Below the pieces are notes generated by a model that was given only the letters and a program-made list of their open reading frames with translations, searched no databases and was not told the DNA's origin. 64,000 nt of DNA from Miscanthus floridulus (lineage: Eukaryota > Streptophyta > Magnoliopsida > Poales > Poaceae): assembly GCF_019320115.1 (NCBI RefSeq), contig NC_089589.1, positions 21,910,580 to 21,974,579 on the forward strand, written 5' to 3'. The position numbers and the translations under genes are program-made. Of this stretch, positions 56,681-64,000 are shown one piece after another. Numbering within the stretch: position 1 is the stretch's first letter; every line of letters starts with the position of its first letter.

Positions 56681-56752
56681 GGGCCGCCCTAGGTTCGAAC
56701 ACGGGTATTGGGGGCTAAGTTGCGGGGTCTTAACCGTTGAGCCAGTAGGAGG
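56681..56752 (-). other. tRNA-like block 3 of CACTA-F
   Basis: Minus strand: TGGCTCAACGGTTAAGACC (A-box-like), then GTGTTCGAACCTAGGGC (B-box-like). Preceded on the plus strand by GACCTTTAGACCGCTTAATA, a stretch shared with the block at 58301. Confidence 0.5.
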
Positions 56753-56852
56753 TATTCAAAAGAAGTAGAAAAGATAAGTTACTTATGCTGTAACCACTAC
56801 ATGGAAATCACTGCCGGTTTAAAGAATGGCCCAGCAGTGATGTGACAGATGA

Positions 56853-57143
56853 TAGACATGCTGCAACACGGTATTATCTAGAAGAGCAACAGTCATGTTG
56901 CCCCCTCGATCTCCGGTACGTAGCATATCATATACTACGGTCTTCGTGACAACGACGTAAGCAAAACAAGGTCATACAAAATGCAACATCCAATATATAA
57001 GCAAATAAAATGAGAGGTCATGCAATGCAAAGTATCAACCCAATTCAAGTGATGATGATCAAACAAAGGATTCGATGACATGGTTTTTTCAGCACCAGTA
57101 AATTATTACATCGACCTAAAGGCATTGATTAATCACTATGCTA
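56853..57143. other. Spacer and 3' region of the antisense gene
   Basis: AT-rich, no gene; presumably the 3' untranslated part of the minus-strand gene ending at 57144. Confidence 0.4.
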
Positions 57144-57608
57144 CTAATTACTGTCGGTGCTGCCGCATGCGTCATCCCCCGGCTGCCGGCGATGGCGCTC
57201 CTCTTCGCGCTTCTTTCGCTCAGCCCTGCGCCGGTGCCGCCGTTCCGCGTCCATCGCGAGACGCCGCTCGGTCTCCTCCTAGTGGCAGTGCTCCTCCTCC
57301 TCGCGGCGGCACTCATCCTCCATGGAGATCTCGACGACGCGCTTCAGGATGCAGTCGTCGGACTCCTTCTATGCGATGGCGTCAAGGTGTCGGTCATCCT
57401 CCTCCTTCCGTGCCGTCTCCAACGAATTGAAGACGACCTCCTCCACCGAAAGAGGTTCCGGTTCCTCCTCCGATGTGGTCTCTCGGTCCGAATCGTCCTT
57501 GAGGTTCACCTCGAGGTCCGATTCGGACGACGTTGTCGGTGGAGTCGGGGGGCAACATGAGGACGATAGGTTGAGCTTCATCCATGTTGTCTTCAAGCGT
57601 CGAGGCAT
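57144..57608 (-). pseudogene. Antisense gene for a charged coiled-coil protein in CACTA-F
   Basis: One frame of 154 codons from MPRRLKTTWM (57608) to TAG 57146-57144, interrupted by TAG at 57371-57369 and 57281-57279, with no frame shift. Composition: Ser/Thr/Pro-rich start, acidic middle (DRETTSEEEPEPLSVEEVV), then a long Glu/Arg helix (ECRREEEE, ERRHRRRAERKKREE) likely to be a coiled coil. I do not recognise the family. The GC content is much higher than the surroundings, and it has its own TATA box and GC-rich upstream repeats, so it looks like captured cargo running against the element. An ATG further upstream at 57711 is in another frame. Function unknown. Confidence 0.55.
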
Positions 57609-57717
57609 TGTGCGTGGCAGCGGTACATCGAGGGCCGGGGCGAGGTGTGCATGGGAAGGGCGGTGCTTGGCTTTCTTGACGCGTGGTGGTGTGGCGGCCG
57701 ACTGTGTGCATGGGGGC

Positions 57718-57731
57718 CTAGCTTATATAGG
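57718..57731 (-). promoter_or_regulatory. TATA box of the antisense gene
   Basis: On the minus strand ACCTATATAAGCTAGG, about 115 bases before the ATG at 57608. Confidence 0.55.
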
Positions 57732-57774
57732 TGTGTCGGTGTGGAACTGATCACGGTGCAATAACTCGCACCCC

Positions 57775-58065
57775 CTCAGAAACAGAGCACGCGTCTACGT
57801 TGGGAAACGGCATTGAACCGCCATTGCGCCTGTGTTGAGCGCGCCTACATTTGGGAACCGGCGCGAGCAGCCAATGGACGTGTAATCGTGGCGTCTCTTC
57901 ATGGGGAACTGAAGGGCTCTCCCCTCGAAAACGGAGCGCACCTGCGTTGGGAAACGCCATTGAACCACCATTGCGCCTGCGTTGGGAGCGCGCCTACGTT
58001 TGGTAACTGACGCGAGCAGCCAATGGACCAGCGTTTGGTAATTAAATCAGCGGCTCTTCATGGGA
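57775..58065. repeat. 145-bp GC-rich direct repeat upstream of the antisense gene
   Basis: GTTGGGAAACGGCATTGAAC (57799) and GTTGGGAAACGCCATTGAAC (57944) begin two copies that share CCATTGCGCCTG, GCGCGCCTAC and GCGAGCAGCCAATGGAC. CCAAT-like boxes recur (GCCAATGGAC). Likely the promoter region of the minus-strand gene. Confidence 0.7.
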
Positions 58066-58159
58066 ACCGCGCGACCAGCGTGGCCGGGGAGTTGAAGGGG
58101 CCTACGCGCAAAGCAGGGACAGATAATCACTCAAAGAAATAAATTCCTTCAAACATTCG

Positions 58160-58232
58160 GAAATCAGGCGATAGCTCAATGGTTTGTCCGCTGCTCTAGA
58201 ACTTGTAGGCTTCGGTTCGATTCAGGGATGCA
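58160..58232 (+). other. tRNA-like block 4 of CACTA-F
   Basis: GATAGCTCAATGGTTTG (A-box-like) followed by CTTCGGTTCGATTCAGG (B-box-like, near 58210). The best box match in the window, but no acceptor stem is obvious. Confidence 0.5.
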
Positions 58233-58300
58233 ACACATTTATTTTAGATTTTTGACCTTTAGACCGCTTAATAAATAATAAAATTAAACCAAAAAAAATT

Positions 58301-58372
58301 GGGCTGCCTAGGACTCGAACACGGGTCTCGGGGGCTAAGTTGAGGGGTCTTAATAGTTGCATCAGTAGGAGT
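58301..58372 (-). other. tRNA-like block 5 of CACTA-F
   Basis: Minus strand copy of the block at 56681: GATGCAACTATTAAGACCCC, then CGTGTTCGAGTCCTAGG. Flanked by the same GACCTTTAGACCGCTTAATA lead. Confidence 0.45.
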
Positions 58373-58434
58373 TCGAAAGAAAACGGAAACTTATCCTACT
58401 TAACACCTAAGTTAAATCTAACCACTACACAACA

Positions 58435-58770
58435 TCACTGCCAGTTTGGGGGATGACCCGACAGTGATGTTCACCATCACTGTCGATTTGCAAGCAAAAC
58501 CGGCAGTGATGAGCTATTTCGCGAAATAAATTAATAATTTATAAAATAGAACAAAAAAATTTTGGCTACCTGGGACTTGAACACGGGTCTCGGGGGCTAA
58601 GTTGAGGGGTCTTAACCATTGCGCCAGTAGGAGGAGTTCGAAAGAAAACGAAAACTTATCCTACTTAACACCTAACTGCTACAGAACATCACTGCCGGTT
58701 TGGGGAGTGACCCGGCAGTGATGTGCCCATCACTGTCGGTTTACAAGAAGAACCGCCAGTGATGAGCTAC
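58435..58770. repeat. Internal GGCAGTGAT-type array of CACTA-F (array 4)
   Basis: ACATCACTGCCAGTTT, GACAGTGATG, AAAACCGGCAGTGATGAG, CATCACTGCCGGTTTGG, CGGCAGTGATGTG and CCGCCAGTGATGAG copies in inverted pairs, interrupted by a tRNA-like block at 58563. Confidence 0.78.
58563..58632 (-). other. tRNA-like block 6 of CACTA-F
   Basis: Minus strand: TGGCGCAATGGTTAAGACCC (A-box-like) then CGTGTTCAAGTCCCAGG (B-box-like). Close relative of the blocks at 56681 and 58301. Confidence 0.5.
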
Positions 58771-58773
58771 TGC

Positions 58774-58780
58774 TATAAAA
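58774..58780 (+). promoter_or_regulatory. TATA box before the second transposase-type gene of CACTA-F
   Basis: GCTATAAAAGTGGC, directly after array 4 and before a GC-rich leader exon with nine CCGGAGCACC-like repeats. Confidence 0.6.
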
Positions 58781-59069
58781 GTGGCACGGGTTGAAATTAT
58801 CCCAATTCATTTCAACCCCGCGCCAACCCCTCCCCCCGCGCCGCCGGAGCACCACCCCACGCCGTCCACCACCCCACGCCGGAGCACCACCCCGCATCGG
58901 AGTAGCGCGCCAGGCCGGAGCACCGCCCCATGCCGGAGCACCTCCCCACACCGGAGCACCGCTGCAAGTCGGAGCACCACGCCGTCCGTGCCAAGTCGGA
59001 GCACCGCGCTGTCCGTCCCACCGCCGAGGCCTTCAGGAGCGCACAGACAGCTGCTTTCCCACCCCCACG

Positions 59070-60007
59070 GTGAGTGCGTGGCTCATTGCCCGCTATGTGT
59101 CTGATGAAATGTCCTACAGCTGCTTACTTGAATCAGTTTGATCATGCAGTGTGTGCTGTCATACGGTTTGATCATGCAGCTATGAATGCTAGAACCTAGG
59201 TTTGCAACACAGTATGTGCTATCTGTTTCTTTGTGTTTCTGGACACATTGCTAGTAAGTAGTACATTGTTACTTAGTAGCACGTTGCTTAGCTCTATTCA
59301 TCAGTATACTAATAAGAACAAAAGCTTAATTTTATTTTTGGTTACCAGGATAAACATAGCAGGGACTCGTAATACTTGACAGAAATTGCTCTCTGAACGT
59401 TAATGGTAGTTTGTTTTCGGAGTACTTGCATTTTCTCTATGAAACAAACTTACGTTTTCTCTGTGAAACCATCTTCTCCATGCTATCAGCATAAAGATGC
59501 ATAATTATTAACTTATGCAAGATTACAAGTAATACATAGTTATGTAGCCTTGTGCATTAAACTGAGAATATTTTCCAACAATCCTATCTTATTATGAGTT
59601 TTTGCATGTCACTTTCCTAGGATAGTATGAGATGCATATTTGCCCCTACCAACCATGTAAGTTTCAGATCAAAGTATCACTAATTTGGAAAGATGCTTAC
59701 CTGCACTGATACTTGTGAAAGAACCTCGCACCGATGGTTGGGGGATTTATAGTGAGACTGAAGACTCTTAGACATCTCTTGGAGTATATCCAAAAGTATT
59801 AAACTGGCTCTCTAAATCATCATTTGGTTTTTAACGAATAAAAAATATTCTTTATATCTTTCCTACATCTAACAACTATTACTAAGGCACGTGAATATCT
59901 ATTTTCCAAACACTCCTATCTATGCAATGGTCGTGTGTTATTCATAAATATATTAAATTGTATAAGAATCATGTTTGAATGACAACCTAATTTACTTAAA
60001 TGCATAG
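59070..60007. other. First intron of the second CACTA-F gene
   Basis: AT-rich non-coding stretch between the leader donor (GGTGAGTGCG) and the RNase H1-N exon. No repeat or gene seen. Confidence 0.5.
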
Positions 60008-60513
60008 GCAACCATGGCATGGTATGTAATGCATGTTGGTCACATGCCTGGGATTTGTTGAACCTGGGAAGATTGCTATGCTCAAGTCAATCGCTACCCT
60101 GATAATTTGCACAAAAAATACAACACAAAAGATGAAGCTTTGAGGGCCTACTATAGTCATCCGGCCTACCTTGCAAACCATGGGCAACCGGCCTACTATG
60201 GTCCAATAAATGCAAACCATGGCCATCCACTGGCACTGGAGATCGAAGATAAGCCACCCGCCGAAGATGTGAAGATTAGGAGAATTGCTCCTTGGTCTTG
60301 GTAAGATGTCATGCTTTTATTTATGGCTATGGTCATCGCTTTTCTTATTTGGAAGTTGATGTAGGCTTAGTTTCGTAGAAGAGTAGGTGGACTTTGTTGT
60401 ATGTGGTCAATCAAACAATGAATTTGTTCTAGGTGAACATATGCTATTATTTGACTTTGTTGTATGTGGACTTATTATTAGACTTTGCATTAAACATACA
60501 TATTATATATATA

Positions 60514-61352
60514 GGAAAAAGTCTACTTAACCCCCCCACCTTTCATACATGGTCTACTTCACCCCCCAACTATGAAACCATCTGTTTTACCCCCTGAACT
60601 TTCTAAAACCGTCTATTTTACCCCCCCCCCGACGGTTTTTGACAGCGGTTTTGCTACAGTAACAACATGTTTGCTACAGTACGGTGGGTTTGCTACAATG
60701 TCGGTGGGTTTGAATTTTCTTTTTTTCTTTATTTTCGGTGAATTTTTGAAAAATCATAGTAAATCATAGAAAAATCATAAAATGAAAAATCTAATTTTAT
60801 TGGACTCCACATGAGTAGATCTACATAGTGAATATATAATACGGTATGCTTTAGTACAAATTTTTTACTGTAGCCTTAGATTAATTGAAAATTTTAATTT
60901 TGTCTGTAATTAATTAGACCATAGAATTGGACCATAGAAGCTGCAGCTATGAATTATTCCAATTAATTCCAGAAAAAATTGGATTTTCTAATTAATCTAA
61001 AGCTACAAAAAAAAATTGTACTAAAGCATACCGTATTATATATTCACTGTGTAGATCTACTCATGTGGAGTCCAATAAAATTAGATTTTTCATTTTATGA
61101 TTTTTCTATGATTTTTCAAAAATTCACCGAAAATAAATAAAAAAAAATAAAATTCAAACCCACCGGAACTGTAGCAAATCCACCGTTACTGTAGGAAACC
61201 CGATGGTACTGTAGCAAAACCGCTGTCAAAAACCGCCCGGGGGGGTAAAATAGACGGTTTTGGAAAGTTCAGGGGGTAAAACAGACGGTTTCATAGTTTG
61301 GGGGTGAAGTAGACCATGTATGAAAGGTGGGGGGGTTAAGTAGACTTTTTCC
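60514..61352. mobile_element. Foldback element, two long inverted arms
   Basis: 839 bp. The left arm starts GGAAAAAGTCTACTTAACCC and the right arm ends with its complement. The arms match, with small differences, through nearly the whole length (for example GTAGATCTAC... and ATACGGTATGCTTTAGTAC on both sides), leaving only about 60 central bases unpaired. TATATATA sequence flanks both sides, so a target duplication of about 9 bp is possible but cannot be fixed. No coding. Class uncertain (Mutator-like or other MITE). It lies in an intron of the CACTA-F gene. Confidence 0.85.
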
Positions 61353-63671
61353 TATATATATATGAACATATGCTATTAGTAGTTGTCCACGGCCAAAACT
61401 AACCACGATCGTGTCACAGCCATGACTCATCGTCGCCTGTTACCCCATCGCCAAAGAACTGATCGGCAACAAGAAGCGGTTGATATCGCTGGGATGGGAG
61501 AGCCGCATGATCCGACAAACGGTGACAGTGTCAATCAGGTCGGTGAGAACGAGCAGCCATGTACCCCGTCCGGCCTGCTCGATCTGGGTCATAATGACCA
61601 AGATGGCCAGGTAACTTTGGTATCATGTCACTATGTAGCCACACATGCTAATCAATTGAGAGGGTCATACCTTACTTGGTGTCTCTAGCAGGAGCCTCCG
61701 CCGCCCGAGGAGCTAGAGGGTTCGGGTAGCAGGAAGGCCAGATCCAAGCGAGGCGTGTCAAAGATTCCTGTTGGTAGGAATGCACACTAGCACATTACTG
61801 AGTTTGATGAATTGGGGATCCACTCTCACCGCCTATAGCTTTGACCAAATACAAGACTATCCTCGGGTTACATGTTAGGGACTTCATCCCGATTAAGTAC
61901 AGGAAGTGGATTGGGAAAGATGATGACCGGTGGAGGGTTCCCAAAAGCGAGAAGGATTACATATGGGATGTCAAGATCCCAGAGTATTTCACTTTCCCAG
62001 CAGAGTATGCCAGGGAGTTAGTAAAGAAAAAATCAAAAGAAATCTAGGGAACATGCTTCAAGAATTTCAAGGGGACATTGTACAAGAATTTTGTCCTCCA
62101 AAATAAAGAGCCAGATTTTGATGGTGAACAATTTAGCAAGCAGAAGGGCTTCTAGCAGGCTTTCAAGGAATACAGGTTATCTGAGGAGTACTTAGAACTG
62201 AGCAGGAAGAATAAGGAGAATTCACAGAAAGCGATGAATCCTCATCATCTCGGCTCTCGTGGCTACGCCAAAAAGATGCCAGAATTTGAAGTAGAACTTC
62301 AAAAGATGGATCGCCTTGCTGAGAAAGGCGTTTAGGTTGAGACCGTCGATTGGGAGCTTAGATCGGTAATATACTGTATGGGGAGGAATGTACGGCACGC
62401 CGAGGACGGGAGCTTTAGCTCCTCAAATCTACCCATGAGCGAACTCATCCAGAGGATCTCCCAGGTAACTGAGGAGGTGAGGCAAGGGACTCGCACTTCT
62501 AATTGGGAAAAAGACGTGCTCACCCAAGCACTTGGAACCAAGGAGCACCCTGGTCGCACTAGAGGAACCGTTGTTGTTCCTTAGAAACTAGCATTCCCCC
62601 AAGAATCTAACACTTACCGGAGCCGCTCAAGGGGTAGAGAGGAACATGAGACAGAGTATTTGAGGAGACTAAAAGAGATGGAAGATAGAATAAGAGGTGA
62701 ATGTGCCTCATCCGGTGGACGACATCACTAAACCCATCAATGTCAGGTTGTACATCCGTCAGGAATGGACAAAGGATAAGGTGGCGCTCGGCCAGGCCTG
62801 GCCTGTGGGAGACGGGACAATTAATGGCCGTCCAATTCCACTGGGGTACGCTCGCGTCACCATTGATAGAATACCTGATAAGAAGTATAACAAGATACCC
62901 ATTGAGTACCCCGTAGCGGAAGACAGGCCAAAACTTGATCATAACAAGGGCTCTCAAGTGGCCTGGCGCAAGCGCTTCATTAAGCTTAACCACCAATTGT
63001 CCTCTGATGATGAGGATGATTGCGAGTCTTCGCCCACCCACGATGATAACTCATCATCTCCCAACAGAGATCACTCCCCTCCTCATCTGTAGTCATCACC
63101 CCGAGAAGACAGAGGTCTCCTTCTATTCCTCCTCGTCCGAGTCCATCTTCATCAGCCCCGAGAAAAGAGACTCCTCCTCCTCCTCATCCGACTCCATCTT
63201 CATCAGCGCTGGGAAAACAGAATTCTCGTCGTCATCCTCCTCCTCCACCTCAGCCCAAAACAAGATCAAGGACATCCTCGCAGTCGCAGAAAAGGTCCTT
63301 GGATTCGGTCGCTAATGCTCCCAAAGTGGACCAACAGAAAATAAAAAGGTCGTTCAGTGGCAGCGTTACCTCCTTGATGGAAGAAAAATTTATAGCACAC
63401 ATCAAGAAAGAAGATTGTATTAGTTTCTTCAATCTCTGTGCCTCACTGCCTTTGTTTATGTTGAAGTCCGAATTCGAAAGGCAAACACAGAATAAATATG
63501 CTACAACAAGAGACGAAGACATACACAATAAAGATTTAAGGAACATCTAGAAGTACGTCGAAGATAACCCAGGATTAACCATGGAAGTGGCCGCGACCAT
63601 CTATTATGATGTAGAAGGGACGGCAACACTAGCAATGAAGTATGTAAGGGGCAATTTTTTGTTTCCCGATC

Positions 63672-63771
63672 NNNNNNNNNNNNNNNNNNNNNNNNNNNNN
63701 NNNNNNNNNNNNNNNNNNNNNNNNNNNNNNNNNNNNNNNNNNNNNNNNNNNNNNNNNNNNNNNNNNNNNNN
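63672..63771. other. Assembly gap (100 N)
   Basis: Exactly 100 N, the usual placeholder for a gap of unknown size. The CACTA-F reading frame enters the gap and does not resume after it. Confidence 0.99.
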
Positions 63772-64000
63772 TAGCGTGGGTAACCTGCCGTTACTCACAA
63801 TAGATGGTTATTACTATTACTCTATAATAACATGGTGAAAGGAAAATGGAGACGCGGTAGGGATATGGTATGAGTTTCGGTGGATGTAACGGGTGGTGTC
63901 CCATGGCCAATGGGGCATAACTGGGTTGCACTGTTTTCCCTGTTCGTGTCGATTAAGGACCGTCCGTTGCAATGGATGGTAGTCAGGTCATAGACTTATT
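63772..64000. mobile_element. Fragment resembling a gypsy-type LTR
   Basis: No coding. Phrases such as CCCTGTTCGTGTCGATTAAG and GACCGTCCGTTGCAATGG, together with GGGATATGGTATGAGTTTC, resemble the inner part of long grass gypsy LTRs, the same general class as at 38560-41285 although the two segments do not align by eye. Assignment is from memory of the class, not an alignment. Confidence 0.35.

Larger units (their letters stand above)
48384..63671 (+). mobile_element. CACTA-F, over 15 kb, modular CACTA transposon (right end beyond the gap)
   Basis: Left terminus CACTACGCCAGATTTGCA at 48384, followed by ACCGGCAGTGAT/ATCACTGCCGGT repeats. Inside: TNP2 pseudogene (49263-52545), an unrecognised gene (54113-55337), an antisense gene (57608-57144), and a second transposase-type gene (58781 to the gap). 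Five further arrays of the terminal motif lie inside, four TATA boxes on the plus strand and one on the minus, six tRNA-like blocks, a 503-bp direct repeat and a nested foldback element. The right terminus is not seen before the assembly gap. Confidence 0.8.
58790..63671 (+). pseudogene. Second gene of CACTA-F: RNase H1-N/viroplasmin-like domain plus Transposase_24-type region
   Basis: Exons: leader with CCGGAGCACC repeats to a donor at 59069; 60008-60300; about 61383-61610; 61692-61773; 61839 to the gap. Exon 2 starts MAWYVMHVGHMPG, then TWEDCYAQVNRYP and KKYNTKDEALRAYY: the pattern of the RNase H1 N-terminal/caulimovirus viroplasmin-type (Cauli_VI) domain, which binds RNA:DNA hybrids in RNase H1. 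Later exons hold an AT-hook-like RSKRGVSK, the Transposase_24-type core (FIPIKYRKWIGKDDDRW, HHLGSRGYAKKMPEFEVEL), a segment like exon 2 of the CACTA-E gene (YARVTIDRIPDKKYNKIPIE), and a Ser/Pro repeat. Damage: TGA 60058; TAG 62045, 62153, 62333, 62582, 63548; shifts near 62695 and after 63000. The 60514 foldback lies in an intron. The 3' end is lost in the gap. Confidence 0.68.

Noticed and set aside
51802..63550. Recoding or readthrough of TAG in CACTA-F
   Set aside because: The genes also have frame shifts and TGA stops, and CACTA-E uses ordinary stops; decay by C-to-T change is the simpler reading.

Overview
The window looks like heterochromatic or intergenic DNA of a grass, probably a panicoid such as the sorghum/maize group. 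The evidence is large CACTA (En/Spm) transposons with grass-typical subterminal repeats (TTTGCCGAGTG, CCGGGACTAAAGG, ACCGGCAGTGAT types), plant-type introns, a Ty1-copia element primed by initiator tRNA-Met, and a gypsy-type LTR. The species call is inference. A 100-N run at 63672-63771 is a scaffold gap. I found no host gene I could name; almost every coding segment belongs to a transposon and most are broken.

Layout. 1-4231: right part of CACTA-A with a Transposase_24-type gene, inserted into the TNP2 gene of CACTA-B. 4232-16380: CACTA-B (TNP2 pseudogene plus a second, AT-hook/Transposase_24-type gene), itself split by CACTA-C (10030-14929), which has matching terminal repeats and an ATT target duplication and carries a TNP1-type (Transposase_23) exon. 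17588-19614: non-autonomous CACTA-D made mostly of tandem repeats, with a tRNA-like block. 21710-35013: CACTA-E, 13.3 kb, genes on the minus strand: a small GRF zinc-finger gene, a TNP2 gene with two point lesions, and a second gene that joins a Transposase_24 domain to a Ulp1-like (C48) cysteine protease. It also carries four 347-bp hairpin repeats and an internal copy of its terminal repeat array. 36213-36572: a 360-bp CACTA MITE with a GCA duplication, related to E. About 38560-41285: solo gypsy LTR. About 41977-48031: decayed Ty1-copia element. 48384 to the gap: CACTA-F, over 15 kb, unusually modular: TNP2, an unrecognised four-exon gene, an antisense charged-protein gene with its own promoter, and a second gene with an RNase H1-N/viroplasmin-type domain followed by a Transposase_24-type region. 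Its modules are separated by terminal-type repeat arrays, TATA boxes and six tRNA-like blocks. A long foldback element (60514-61352) sits inside it. After the gap there is a piece of gypsy-like LTR.

How it works together. In CACTA elements the TNP2 protein is the catalytic transposase, and the second product binds subterminal repeats and helps excision. Here each family keeps that two-gene plan, but E and F add cargo (GRF finger, protease, RNase H1-N, unknown genes) and place repeat arrays with TATA boxes before internal genes. Decay is advanced, and in F the premature stops are nearly all TAG, which fits CHG-methylation-driven C-to-T change.
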